A model generated the notes under the pieces. The model was given only the letters and a program-made list of their open reading frames with translations, was not told the DNA's origin and did no database searches. Shown piece by piece: positions 18,767 to 27,666 of a stretch of DNA of 64,000 bases (the stretch's first letter is position 1; the number at the start of each line of letters is the position of its first letter). Location: contig JAURIJ010000004.1 of assembly GCA_030832825.1 (NCBI GenBank), positions 1-64,000 of the forward strand. Direction: 5' to 3'. The stretch is from Gammaproteobacteria bacterium. GTDB taxonomy: Bacteria > Pseudomonadota > Gammaproteobacteria > Pseudomonadales > Pseudohongiellaceae. The position numbers were made by a program, and so were the translations under genes.

Positions 18767-19821
18767 TCGTCAAGGTCTCCTCCCTGGGAGACGTCATCCA
18801 CACGCTGCCCGCCGTGACCGACGCCTGGCGGGCCGATCGCCGCCTGCGCTTCGATTGGGTGGTAGAAGAGAACTTCGTGGAAGTGCCGGGCTGGCATCCC
18901 GCGGTGGAGCGCGTGATCCCGGTGGCCCTGCGGCGCTGGCGGCGCGATGTGCCGGGCGCACTGCGCAGCGGCGAGTTCGCGGCTTTTCGGCGCAATCTGA
19001 AGCAGGAGCACTACGATCTGGTGATCGACGCCCAGGGCCTGATCAAGAGCGGCATCATCAGCCGCCTCGCGCGCGGCCTTACCGTGGGCCTGAGCGACAG
19101 CACCGCACGCGAGCCCCTGGCGACGCTGTTCTACAACAAGGTCTATTCCGTGTCTCGCGACAGCCACGCCGTGCAGCGCGTGCGCGAACTGTTCTCGCGG
19201 GCCCTCAATTACAGCCTCGACGACGCTGCCACCTCACAGGTGGACTATGGTCTGGACCCGCGTCGGCTCGACATGGCGCCGAAGACCTCGCCCAGTGGCG
19301 TGCTGGTTTTCCTGCATGGCACCACCTGGCCCACCAAGCACTGGCCGCTGAGCCACTGGAAGGAGCTCGCGCAGCTGGCCACGCGCGCCGGTTACAGCGT
19401 GCGCCTGCCCTGGGGCAGTGCCGTCGAGCAGCAGCGGGCGCAGGAGATTGCCCGCGATCTGCCCGGCGTGAGTGTGCTGGAGCGGCAGACGCTCACCGGC
19501 ATGGCGCGGCAGATCGCCCACGCCGATGGCGTGGTGGCCGTGGACACCGGACTCGGCCATCTGGCGGCGGCGCTTGCCACACCCACGGTGTCGCTCTATG
19601 GCGCCACCAATCCGGGGCTGTCAGGCACCTTCGGCCGCGCCCAGCAGCATCTCGCCTCCACGCTTGCCTGCGCGCCCTGCATGAGCAAGCAGTGTCGCTA
19701 CAGTGGCCCGGCGCTGGGCGTCGAGCCGGCCTGCTACAGCAGTCATCCGCCCGCCGCCGTGCTCGCGGCGCTGCAGACCCTGATCGCGCAGAACGCCTCC
19801 GCCGTGCAGGTGCAGCCATGA
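18754..19821 (+). CDS. waaC: ADP-heptose:LPS heptosyltransferase I
   Basis: 355 residues, GT9 family; it transfers the first heptose to Kdo2-lipid A. The start is a TTG at 18754 inside the end of waaF; it gives the expected N-terminus RVLIVKVSSLGDVIHTLPA, and no nearby ATG is in frame. The C-terminal motif DTGLGHLAAALATPTVSLYG and a following GATNP match the family. It overlaps waaG by 4 bases. TTG starts with overlaps suggest translational coupling to waaF. Confidence 0.95.
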   Translation: MRVLIVKVSSLGDVIHTLPAVTDAWRADRRLRFDWVVEENFVEVPGWHPAVERVIPVALRRWRRDVPGALRSGEFAAFRRNLKQEHYDLVIDAQGLIKSGIISRLARGLTVGLSDSTAREPLATLFYNKVYSVSRDSHAVQRVRELFSRALNYSLDDAATSQVDYGLDPRRLDMAPKTSPSGVLVFLHGTTWPTKHWPLSHWKELAQLATRAGYSVRLPWGSAVEQQRAQEIARDLPGVSVLERQTLTGMARQIAHADGVVAVDTGLGHLAAALATPTVSLYGATNPGLSGTFGRAQQHLASTLACAPCMSKQCRYSGPALGVEPACYSSHPPAAVLAALQTLIAQNASAVQVQP

Positions 19822-20963
19822 AGCTGGCCTTCGTCATCTACGGCTATTTTCCCTACGGCGGACAGCAGCGCGACTTCCTGCGCGTGGCCCTGGCCTGTGC
19901 CGAGCGCGGGCACGAGATCGACGTCTACACCATGAAGTGGCAGGGCGAGACTCCGGAAGGGCTTCGCGTGCACCTGCTCGACATCCGCTCCTGGCGCAAT
20001 CACGCGCGCTACGAACGCTTCGTGAAAGCGGTGCAGGCGCAGCTGCAGCAGACTCGGGCGGACGCGGTCATCGGCTTCAACAAGATGCCGGGGCTGGACG
20101 TCTACTTCGCGGCCGACCCGTGCTTCGCCGAGCGTGCCGTCAAGGAACGAGCCTTCTATTACCGCTTCACGCCGCGCTACCGGCATTTCCTGCGTTTCGA
20201 AGAGGCGGTGTTCGGTGCCTCCGCCCACACGCAGGCGCTGCTTCTCTCGCCGCTGCAGCGTGAACAGTTCCTGCAGCACTACCCCCAGAGCAGGCGGCGT
20301 CTGCACGACATTCCGCCCGGCATCGCGCGGGATCGACAGGCACCGGAGAACGCCGCGCAGATCCGCGCGCAATGGCGTGCCGAGTTCAGCCTCGATGCCG
20401 GGCATCTGGCGGTGCTGCAGATCGGTTCCGGTTTCGTGGTGAAGGGTGTGGACCGCTCGCTGCACGCCCTGGCCGCGCTGCCGCCCGCCGTGCGCAAGCG
20501 CGTGCGCTATTTCCTGGTGGGACAGGACAAGCCCGAGCGCTTCCAGCGCCTGGCGCGCAAGCTCGGCCTGCTGGAGCAGTGCGTGTTCCTGAGCGGGCGC
20601 GACGATGTGCCGCGCTTCCTGCTGGGCGCCGATCTGCTGCTGCATCCGGCCTACAGCGAGAGCGCCGGCTATGTGCTGCTCGAAGCGGTGGTGGCGGGGC
20701 TGCCGGTGCTCACCACCGACACCTGCGGCTATGCCTTCCATGTGCTGAACGCGGGGGCAGGGCAGGTCTGCGAGTCTCCGTTCAGTCAGGATGATCTCAA
20801 CGGTCGCCTGCTGCACATGCTCACCAGCAGTGAGCGGCTGATGTGGCAGCGCGGTGGCATCGACTACGGGCGCCGCGAGGATCTGTACAGCATGCCGCAG
20901 CGGGTGGCGCAGATGATCGAGCAGTTCGCGCAGGCACGCACCGCCGGGCGAGGTGCCGCATGA
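19818..20963 (+). CDS. waaG: LPS core glucosyltransferase WaaG (GT4)
   Basis: 381 residues from ATG 19818. The N-terminus KLAFVIYGYFPYGGQQRDFL and the segment GFNKMPGLDVYFAADPCF are typical of WaaG. The donor-binding GT4 domain shows GSGFVVKGVDRSLHALAAL and the E-x7-E region PAYSESAGYVLLEAVVAGLP. It adds the first outer-core hexose to heptose II. It sits between waaC and waaP with 4-base overlaps on both sides. The exact sugar donor cannot be read from sequence; in Pseudomonas the orthologue is assigned a galactosaminyl-type role by some authors. Confidence 0.93.
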   Translation: MKLAFVIYGYFPYGGQQRDFLRVALACAERGHEIDVYTMKWQGETPEGLRVHLLDIRSWRNHARYERFVKAVQAQLQQTRADAVIGFNKMPGLDVYFAADPCFAERAVKERAFYYRFTPRYRHFLRFEEAVFGASAHTQALLLSPLQREQFLQHYPQSRRRLHDIPPGIARDRQAPENAAQIRAQWRAEFSLDAGHLAVLQIGSGFVVKGVDRSLHALAALPPAVRKRVRYFLVGQDKPERFQRLARKLGLLEQCVFLSGRDDVPRFLLGADLLLHPAYSESAGYVLLEAVVAGLPVLTTDTCGYAFHVLNAGAGQVCESPFSQDDLNGRLLHMLTSSERLMWQRGGIDYGRREDLYSMPQRVAQMIEQFAQARTAGRGAA

Positions 20964-21754
20964 CCCTTTATCTGCGCGAGGACTTCGCCCGCGCCTGGCA
21001 TGGCCAGGACCCGTTCCTTGCCGTGCAGGCCCTGCAGGGCGAGGTCTACCGCAACGTGAAGGGGCGCCGCACGCTGCGCTTCGAGCTGGGGGGGCGCGCC
21101 TACTTCGCCAAGATCCATCTGGGCGTGGGCTGGGGCGAGATCCTGAAGAATCTGCTGAGCCTGCGGCGGCCCATCCTCGGCGCGCGCAATGAATGGCAGG
21201 CGATCGCCCGCTTGCGTGAACTCGGCGTGGCGAGCATGACGGCGGTGGCCTATGGCGAGCGCGGCTGGAACCCGGCGCGTCGGCTGTCCTTCATCGTCAC
21301 CGAGGCGCTGGAACACACCGTCAGTCTGGAGGACTATTGCGCGCCCTGGCCGCAGCAGCGTCCGCCGCTGGCACGCAAGTGGCAGCTCATCGACGCGCTG
21401 GCGCGCATCAGTCGTCAGCTGCACGAACACGGTCTCTGCCATCGCGACTATTACCTCTGCCACTTCCTGTTGCACGAGGCGGCACAGTTCGAGGCGGGAG
21501 CCGCACCGACACTCTCGCTGATCGACCTGCACCGAGCGCTGATCGACACCGCACTGCCGCGCCGCTGGATCGTCAAGGATGTGGCCGGTCTGTATTTCTC
21601 GGCCCTGCACGTCGGGCTCAATCGGCAGGATTTCCTGCGCTTCGTGCGCGGCTACACCGGCAAGTCCGTGCGCGCGGCGCTGCGCGAGAACGCGCCCTTC
21701 TGGAACGAGGTGCAGCGCAAGGCGCTGCAGCTGGACAAGAAGATCAATCACTGA
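20960..21754 (+). CDS. waaP: LPS core heptose I kinase WaaP
   Basis: 264 residues from ATG 20960, the usual length. A kinase-like fold: a Lys in a glycine-poor beta lobe (RAYFAKIHLGVGWGEILKNL), the catalytic loop HGLCHRDYYLCHFLL with His-Arg-Asp, and a metal Asp in LSLIDLHR. WaaP phosphorylates heptose I and in Pseudomonas is essential for outer-membrane integrity (family knowledge). The chain overlaps waaG by 4 bases and is followed by a double kinase homologue. Confidence 0.94.
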   Translation: MTLYLREDFARAWHGQDPFLAVQALQGEVYRNVKGRRTLRFELGGRAYFAKIHLGVGWGEILKNLLSLRRPILGARNEWQAIARLRELGVASMTAVAYGERGWNPARRLSFIVTEALEHTVSLEDYCAPWPQQRPPLARKWQLIDALARISRQLHEHGLCHRDYYLCHFLLHEAAQFEAGAAPTLSLIDLHRALIDTALPRRWIVKDVAGLYFSALHVGLNRQDFLRFVRGYTGKSVRAALRENAPFWNEVQRKALQLDKKINH

Positions 21755-21766
21755 GATGCCCAGGCC

Positions 21767-23269
21767 ATGAACAGTCTCGACACGCATGATCTGTTTGCCC
21801 AGGGGCGGGAGCTGTCACTGCCGGCCACGCTGGAAGTCTGCCTGGCGGAGACGCCGGAAAAGGTGGACACGCTCACGCTGCTGCAGACCTTCCGCGTGCT
21901 GCCAGGCAAGCGCGTGGTCGCGCTGGCGCGCTGGAAGGAGGATCTGGCCGTGGTGAAGATCTTCATCGCGCGCAGCCGCTGGGAGCAGCATGTGCAGCGC
22001 GAGGTGGAGGGCATCGGCCTGCTGCTCGATGCCGGCCTCCCCACGCCGGCCCTGCTGGGCTCGGGGCAGTGCCTGGACGGCGAGAGCGGCTTCGTGCTGC
22101 TGGAGTATCTGGCCGAGAGCGAGGGTGTGCGCGAGCGCTGGGAGCGTGGTGACGAGCCGGCCCGCGCGGCGCTGCTGCGCGACGTGGTCACGCTGATCGC
22201 GCGCTGTCATGCCCACGGCCTGCTGCAGAAGGACCTGCATCTGGACAATTTCCTGCTGCAGGGCGAGGCTCTCGCCCTGCTGGACGCCGCTGCGCTGGAA
22301 CAGCACGCGGGCGATGCCGAGGGTGTCGACAACGTGAATTCCCTGCGCAATCTGGCCCTGTTCTTCGCGCAGTTTCCTCTGAGCAATGATCCGGCGGTGC
22401 CGGCTCTCTACGAGCATTACCGCGCCCTGCGCCCCGGCGCCCAGATCAGTGCCGATGCCGGCGTGCTCACCGCCCTGCTGCACAAGAAGCGCATGGCGCG
22501 GCTCAAGCTGGTGTTGCAGAAGCTGTTCCGCGAGACCAGCGCGAATGTGTGCGAGCAGGATTTCGCCCACTTCCTGGTGCGCCGCCGCGAACTGTCGACG
22601 CCCGGCTGGCAGCGCTTCATCGCCGACCCGGATGCCGTGATGGCCGGCGGCCGGATGCTCAAGAACGGCAATTCCGCCACGGTGGTCAGACTGCAGATCG
22701 ACGGCCGCGACGTCGTCGTCAAACGCTACAACCTCAAGACCTGGTGGCACGTGCTGAAGCGTCTGTTCATGCCGACACGCGCCGCCCATTGCTGGCGCAA
22801 CGCGCACATGCTGGAGCTGCTGGGCGTCGCCACGCCCGCGCCGCTGCTGCTGCTCGAACGGCGCTGGGGCCCGTTGCGGCGCGAGGCCTGGTATGTCAGT
22901 GACTACGTGATGGGCGCGGACGTGCAGACCCTGCTGCTGCAGAGGCCAGCGGACTCCGCCGAGTCGCAGGCCCTGCTCGCGCAGTTCCAGACGCTGTTCA
23001 GCGCGCTGCGCGCGTACGGCATCGTGCACGGCGACACGAAGCTCACGAATTTCCTGCTGGCGCAGGGTGCGCTGCAGGTGCTCGATCTGGACGTCATGCG
23101 CCAGGAGAGCGACGCTCGCCGCTTCCGTCGTGCCGGCGAGCGCGACATCGCACGCTTCGCGCGCAACTTCACCGACGGCACGCCGCAGCACAAGGCCGTG
23201 AAGGCCATGTTGAGCCAGCTGCTGCAGGACACCGAACAGGACATTCAGTCGCAAGACAAAGGGGCATGA
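21767..23269 (+). CDS. Tandem LPS kinase-like protein (two kinase folds in one chain)
   Basis: 500 residues with two kinase-like modules. Module 1 (about 1-250) has a catalytic loop LLQKDLHLDNFLL and a metal-binding LLDAAAL. Module 2 (about 285-500) has VVVKRYNLKTWWHVLKRLF as a Lys-bearing lobe, the loop IVHGDTKLTNFLL and LDLDVM. This arrangement fits proteins found in the Pseudomonas core cluster beside waaP (the PA5006-like/InaA family) thought to phosphorylate core sugars. Module 1 has Lys-Asp in place of the usual His-Gly-Asp start, so the two halves may differ in activity. It overlaps the carbamoyltransferase gene by 4 bases. Confidence 0.85.
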   Translation: MNSLDTHDLFAQGRELSLPATLEVCLAETPEKVDTLTLLQTFRVLPGKRVVALARWKEDLAVVKIFIARSRWEQHVQREVEGIGLLLDAGLPTPALLGSGQCLDGESGFVLLEYLAESEGVRERWERGDEPARAALLRDVVTLIARCHAHGLLQKDLHLDNFLLQGEALALLDAAALEQHAGDAEGVDNVNSLRNLALFFAQFPLSNDPAVPALYEHYRALRPGAQISADAGVLTALLHKKRMARLKLVLQKLFRETSANVCEQDFAHFLVRRRELSTPGWQRFIADPDAVMAGGRMLKNGNSATVVRLQIDGRDVVVKRYNLKTWWHVLKRLFMPTRAAHCWRNAHMLELLGVATPAPLLLLERRWGPLRREAWYVSDYVMGADVQTLLLQRPADSAESQALLAQFQTLFSALRAYGIVHGDTKLTNFLLAQGALQVLDLDVMRQESDARRFRRAGERDIARFARNFTDGTPQHKAVKAMLSQLLQDTEQDIQSQDKGA

Positions 23270-25020
23270 TGGCACACATTACTCTGGGACTCTGGGGCGC
23301 GCTGGGTCACGATGCCTCGGCAGCACTGTTCATCGATGGCGAGCTGGTGGCGGCCGTCGAAGAGGAACGACTGGTCAGGCGCAAGCACGCCAAGGGCTGC
23401 ATGCCGCGCGAATCCGCGCGCTTCTGCATCCGGGCGGCGAAGATCAAGCCGCGCGACATCGACACCGTGGCCATTCCCTGGGCGCCCATCTCGATCTTCA
23501 GCCGCGCGCGCTGGCATTACGCCAAGCGTTACTGGTATGCGCCCGATCGCGCGCTGGACGCGCTGTTCAATGGCAATCGCCGCTATCGCCGCCACCTGCA
23601 GGAGATCCGCGTGCTGCTCGACGACCTGCGCATTCCCTGGGACAAGGTGAAGCTGGTGCCCGTGCAGCATCAGCTCGCCCATGCCGCCAGCGCGTACTAC
23701 ATGAGCGGCTTCACCGACAAGACGGCGATCCTCACCATCGACATGAAGGGCGAGTACGCCTCGATGTTCCTGGGCTATGGCGAGAACGGTCGCATCACGC
23801 GCATCAAGGAATTTAACGACCCGGATTCCCTGGCGGGCATGTACGGCGCCATCACCGATTATCTGGGCTTCGACATGCTGGATGGCGATGCCAAGGTGAT
23901 GGGCATGGCGGCCCACGGGGACCCGGACAAGTACGATCTCTCGCCGCTGGTCAAGTGTGACGGCAAGCGCTTCGAGGTGAACACGAAGCTGATCGCCACC
24001 GTCGGGCTGCGCCGCTTCAAATACAAGAACCGTGGCCACTTCTACAGCCGCAAGCTGATCGAGCTGCTCGGCCCGCGCCGCGCGGGCGATCTGATTCAGG
24101 ACCCTTACGTCCACTACGCCGCCGGGGTGCAGAAGCTTTACGAGGAGTGCACGGTGCGCCTGGTGGCGCATTATCTGGCGGACATCATCAAGACCAACGG
24201 GCGGCTGGTGTTCGCCGGCACAGGCGCCATGAACATCAAGCTGAACCAGCGTCTGGCGGAACTGCCCTGGGTGAAGGAACTCTACGTGCCCGTGGCGCCA
24301 GGCGATGCCGGCACGGCCATTGGCGCGGCCGCCTCCGCCCAGGCGGCGCAGAAGGTGCCGGTGCAGGCGCGGCGCAATCCCTATCTCGGGCCGCGCTACA
24401 CCACCGAGCGTTGCCTGCGCGCCTGCGAGCAGCATCGTGAAAAGCCCATCATCGAGATTCTCAAGAATCCGTCGCGCAAGGCGGCGCAGCTGCTGGCCGA
24501 GGGCAAGCTGGTCGGCTGGTTCCAGAACCGCATGGAGTTCGGGCCGCGTGCGCTGGGCAATCGCAGCATTCTGGCCAATCCTTTCCACCCCGGTGCGGTG
24601 GAGGAATTGAATCGCAAGATCAAGTTCCGCGAGGGCTGGCGCGCGTTCTCGCCGGCCCTGCTGGACACCCTGGCGCCGGAATTCCTGCAGAACCCGCACC
24701 CGGCCGACTACATGGCCATGAGTTTCGACGTCACGCCCCAGTGGCAGGAGCGCTTGCCCGGGCTGGTGTACCAGGATGGCACTGTGCGTGCGCAGGTGGT
24801 GAGCCGGGCGGGCAATCCACGCTTTCACCGGTTGTTGCGCCAGTTCCAGAAGCTCAGCGGTCACGGCATCGTGCTGAACACGTCGCTGAACCGGCCGGGC
24901 GAGGCGCTGGTGTGTTCTCCGGAGGATGCGCTGAATCTGTTCTTCGGCTCCGATCTGGAGTACCTGATCATGCAGCGTGTGCTGGTGACCAAGCGACCGG
25001 AGCTGGACTGGGAGCGCTGA
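23266..25020 (+). CDS. NodU/CmcH-family carbamoyltransferase of the LPS core
   Basis: 584 residues. The N-terminal domain starts LGLWGALGHDASAALFIDGE and AVEEERLVRRKHAKG, with the metal/substrate His in QHQLAHAASAYYMSGF; the C-terminal domain has EFGPRALGNRSILANPF and LNTSLNRPGEALVCSPEDA. These are the signatures of O-carbamoyltransferases. In the Pseudomonas core the orthologue (PA5005, called WapO as I recall) carbamoylates heptose II. The position after waaP and the double kinase supports that role. Two adjacent ATGs (23266 and 23269) are possible starts. Confidence 0.9.
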   Translation: MMAHITLGLWGALGHDASAALFIDGELVAAVEEERLVRRKHAKGCMPRESARFCIRAAKIKPRDIDTVAIPWAPISIFSRARWHYAKRYWYAPDRALDALFNGNRRYRRHLQEIRVLLDDLRIPWDKVKLVPVQHQLAHAASAYYMSGFTDKTAILTIDMKGEYASMFLGYGENGRITRIKEFNDPDSLAGMYGAITDYLGFDMLDGDAKVMGMAAHGDPDKYDLSPLVKCDGKRFEVNTKLIATVGLRRFKYKNRGHFYSRKLIELLGPRRAGDLIQDPYVHYAAGVQKLYEECTVRLVAHYLADIIKTNGRLVFAGTGAMNIKLNQRLAELPWVKELYVPVAPGDAGTAIGAAASAQAAQKVPVQARRNPYLGPRYTTERCLRACEQHREKPIIEILKNPSRKAAQLLAEGKLVGWFQNRMEFGPRALGNRSILANPFHPGAVEELNRKIKFREGWRAFSPALLDTLAPEFLQNPHPADYMAMSFDVTPQWQERLPGLVYQDGTVRAQVVSRAGNPRFHRLLRQFQKLSGHGIVLNTSLNRPGEALVCSPEDALNLFFGSDLEYLIMQRVLVTKRPELDWER

Positions 25021-25023
25021 GGT

Positions 25024-26553
25024 TCAGCGGGCGAGCCGCTGGTAGATGGCGAAGTCGGGCCGCCCGTCGGGCGCTCCGTCCTCTTGCGGGAAGGCGGCCA
25101 GCAGGGTCAGTTGCCCGGCATTGACCCGTTCCTCCAGCCACTGCTGCATGCCGCGATCCAGACTCATGGCCAGCAGGGTGCCCGGTGCTGCCGAGTCGGC
25201 CAGCGTCGGGTCCACGTAGCGATACACCTTGTCGTAATCCGCCACCATGCCGCTGTAGTAGGCCACGTAATTGCTGTTGGTCAGCAACGCCGCGCCCGGC
25301 GCCGCCTGCTCGCGCAGCCAGACACTGGCCTGCTCCAGGGAATGCTTGCTGCGGCCGAAGCTGATGTGGGCGTCCACGGCGCAGAACAGCAGCAGGAACA
25401 GGGCCATGCCGCGCAGCAAGCCGGCGCGCGGCAGTGTGGGCAGGCGTTCCAGCGCGGTGTCGAGCACCAGGGACAGCAGCGGCAGCAGCAGCACGCAGAA
25501 CAGCAGCGTGTAGCGCGTGGAGAGAAAACGCGTCAGCAGCAGAAAGCCCAGCAGGATGGCGAAGGCGATCAGCGCATTGCACAGCAGCGGCCGCAGTGCC
25601 GGGTCGCGCAGGGGCAGGGTGCCCGTGCGCCAGCCGTAGAACAGCACCAGCAGCGCCGGGCCGCCAAAGCCCGCTGCCAGCTTGACCAGCAGCAGGGCGC
25701 TCATGCCGCCCGCCATGAACAGCCACAGATATTCTCCCGAGAACTCCGCGGCGTATTCGCCGAAGACGGCATCGGCCACCGGACTCACCGCGCTATTGGA
25801 CGAATTCAGCACGGCGGTCACGAAGGGCAGGTAGACGGCCGCGATGCGCTGCAGCGTGCCCACCACGTCAACTCCGCCCAGCCCCAGCACGATGATGCCC
25901 GCTATCCCGAGGCCCGCCACCAGTCCCTGCAGCCGCAGCCAGGCTGCCTTCGCGTGGGACCCTGGCACCGCCCCCGCCAGCAGCACCAGCGGCGAGCAGA
26001 CCAGATACACCAGTGCCTCGGACCGGAACAGCGCCGCGCCCAGCAGGCAGAGGCAGAACAGGCCCGCCTCGCGCCAGGCCGGCGCGCGGGCATAGCGCGT
26101 CAGCTGCAGCGTGCCGGCCAGCACCAGGGCGATGCAGGCGATGTCACGGATCATGTAGAAGCGGTATTCATTCAGCTGGGGAAACACCAGCACCACGGTG
26201 GCGGCCAGCAGAGCGATGCGCCGGGTGTCGCGGATGGCCAGCACCAGGCTGATGAACACATTCACCAGCAGGGCATAGAACGCGGCGTTGAGCACCTGGC
26301 CCGCCACGAAGGGGTCGAGGCCCGCGCCCTGCAGCAGGCCGATCAGCACCGGATAGGTGGCGGACGGGTAGAGCGCGAAGGCGGCGCCGAGGCCCTGCTC
26401 GAGGAACACCTCGGCCACGCGCACGTATTCGAAGCCGTCAGGGTTGGGAATCGGGTTGACCAGGGCATGCCACAGCGACAGCAGCAGACTCAGCCCCACG
26501 GCCCCCAGGCGGATGTCCTTGCTGGCACTGACGCTGTGGGCGGCGGGGTTCAT
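25024..26553 (-). CDS. Multi-spanning membrane glycosyltransferase-like protein (ArnT/PMT style)
   Basis: 509 residues from ATG 26553 with about ten transmembrane helices. An early periplasmic-loop motif NPIPNPDGFEYVRVAEVFLE resembles the first loop of GT-C enzymes (Asp in the D-x-x-(Y/E) position), and FRSEALVYLVCSPLVLL and FLSTRYTLLFCVLLL lie in later helices. The C-terminal ~110 residues are soluble (LREQAAPGAALLTNSNYVAY). GT-C enzymes use lipid-linked sugars at the periplasmic face, so addition of a sugar to LPS or another envelope glycan is inferred. It overlaps the upstream acyltransferase gene by 4 bases and is convergent with the carbamoyltransferase. Confidence 0.75.
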   Translation of the reverse strand: MNPAAHSVSASKDIRLGAVGLSLLLSLWHALVNPIPNPDGFEYVRVAEVFLEQGLGAAFALYPSATYPVLIGLLQGAGLDPFVAGQVLNAAFYALLVNVFISLVLAIRDTRRIALLAATVVLVFPQLNEYRFYMIRDIACIALVLAGTLQLTRYARAPAWREAGLFCLCLLGAALFRSEALVYLVCSPLVLLAGAVPGSHAKAAWLRLQGLVAGLGIAGIIVLGLGGVDVVGTLQRIAAVYLPFVTAVLNSSNSAVSPVADAVFGEYAAEFSGEYLWLFMAGGMSALLLVKLAAGFGGPALLVLFYGWRTGTLPLRDPALRPLLCNALIAFAILLGFLLLTRFLSTRYTLLFCVLLLPLLSLVLDTALERLPTLPRAGLLRGMALFLLLFCAVDAHISFGRSKHSLEQASVWLREQAAPGAALLTNSNYVAYYSGMVADYDKVYRYVDPTLADSAAPGTLLAMSLDRGMQQWLEERVNAGQLTLLAAFPQEDGAPDGRPDFAIYQRLAR

Positions 26554-27506
26554 GGCGACTCGGCGGTGGCTCGTTTGTGGTAGGGGCTCGCGGTCTTGCC
26601 GGCGGCCTGGGTCTTGAAGCGCTTGTGCAGCCACAGGTATTGCTCGGGATGCTCGCGCACCGCAGCCTCGATCACGGCATTGATGCGCGTGGCGTCGGCG
26701 AGCTCGTCGCCGCTCGGATAGTCCTGCAGCGGGGCGCTGAAGTCCAGATGATAGCCCGAGTCATCCGGGCGTCGGTAATGACTGAAGAAGATCACGGCGG
26801 AGTCATTGAACGAGGCGAAGCGGGTGGTGGCAGTGATGGTGGCGGCGGGCACGCCGAAGAAATCCACGAACACCGAGTGCTTCGCGCCGTAGTCCTGGTC
26901 GGGGGCGTACCACAGGGTGTGCCCCTGCTGCAGGCTGCGCAGGGCCTGACGCACATCGCCCCGGTCGATCACGGCGCCATAGAGTCTCTGGCGGGCGCGG
27001 AACATCAGGGTCTCGAACAAGGCGTTCTTGTGCGGGCGGTAGGTCACGTCCATGCGATGAAACAGGCTCAGCAGGCTGCCGCAGAATTCCAGCGTGGTGA
27101 AGTGCGCGCACACCAGCAGCACGCCCTTGCCGCGCGCGGCCGCCGCCTCCAGCCGCTCCAGCCCGCTGACAGTGACGCGGCTGCGGAAATCCGCCGGATG
27201 GCGGCACCAGGCCATGCCCACTTCCAGCACGCCGATGCCGTTGGAGATGAAGGTGTCGCGCACCAGGCGCCGGCGCTGCTCGGCGCGCAGTTCGGGAAAG
27301 CACAGGTCAATGTTGATCCGACAGATTCGGCGCCGCTCGCGGGCCAGCGCGTAACTGAGCCAGCCGAGGCCGCGCCCGAGCCGGATCTGCAGGGCGAAGG
27401 GCAGCTGGGCCACCAGCCAGATCACCCCGAAGCTGAGCCAGGTGGGCCAGTAGCGGGGGCTGAGGAAATCGCCCAGGTTGTCGGACTTTCTGGATTTCTT
27501 GCTCAC
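26550..27506 (-). CDS. Lipid A late acyltransferase (HtrB/LpxL family)
   Basis: 318 residues if GTG 27506 is used, which fits the usual ~305-320; longer in-frame starts upstream are unlikely. One membrane helix near the N-terminus (WLSFGVIWLVAQLPFALQIR) and the H-x4-E catalytic motif CAHFTTLEFCG identify the LpxL/LpxM/HtrB family, which adds a secondary acyl chain to Kdo2-lipid A. Further family blocks are TYRPHKNALFETLMFRARQR and WYAPDQDYGAKHSVFVDFFG. It is divergent from hldE and overlaps the following membrane glycosyltransferase-like gene. Whether it prefers laurate or another chain cannot be read from sequence. Confidence 0.92.
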   Translation of the reverse strand: MSKKSRKSDNLGDFLSPRYWPTWLSFGVIWLVAQLPFALQIRLGRGLGWLSYALARERRRICRINIDLCFPELRAEQRRRLVRDTFISNGIGVLEVGMAWCRHPADFRSRVTVSGLERLEAAAARGKGVLLVCAHFTTLEFCGSLLSLFHRMDVTYRPHKNALFETLMFRARQRLYGAVIDRGDVRQALRSLQQGHTLWYAPDQDYGAKHSVFVDFFGVPAATITATTRFASFNDSAVIFFSHYRRPDDSGYHLDFSAPLQDYPSGDELADATRINAVIEAAVREHPEQYLWLHKRFKTQAAGKTASPYHKRATAESP

Positions 27507-27550
27507 AGGGGTTCCGTTGCGGACTGGCCGTGGCCAGCGAAAGTGCGGCG

Positions 27551-27559
27551 ATTGTAGCA
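27551..27559 (-). promoter_or_regulatory. Extended -10 promoter for the acyltransferase gene
   Basis: On the minus strand the sequence reads TGCTACAAT, an extended -10 element 45 bases before GTG 27506. No good -35 was found, as is usual for extended -10 promoters. Confidence 0.4.
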
Positions 27560-27623
27560 AACCTTTCCCGCAGCCGGCGCCGCCCCGTCCGAGCGCCCGG
27601 TCTGCGGCGTGCCATGGGCCCTG

Positions 27624-27632
27624 TGCTATGAT
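27624..27632 (+). promoter_or_regulatory. Extended -10 promoter for hldE
   Basis: TGCTATGAT on the plus strand is an extended -10 element about 35 bases before the hldE start codon, back-to-back with the acyltransferase promoter. Similar TATGAT boxes precede the cupin gene and the lipocalin-like gene in this window. Confidence 0.45.
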
Positions 27633-27666
27633 CGCGGCCACTTTTCGGCCATGTGGACACTGAACG

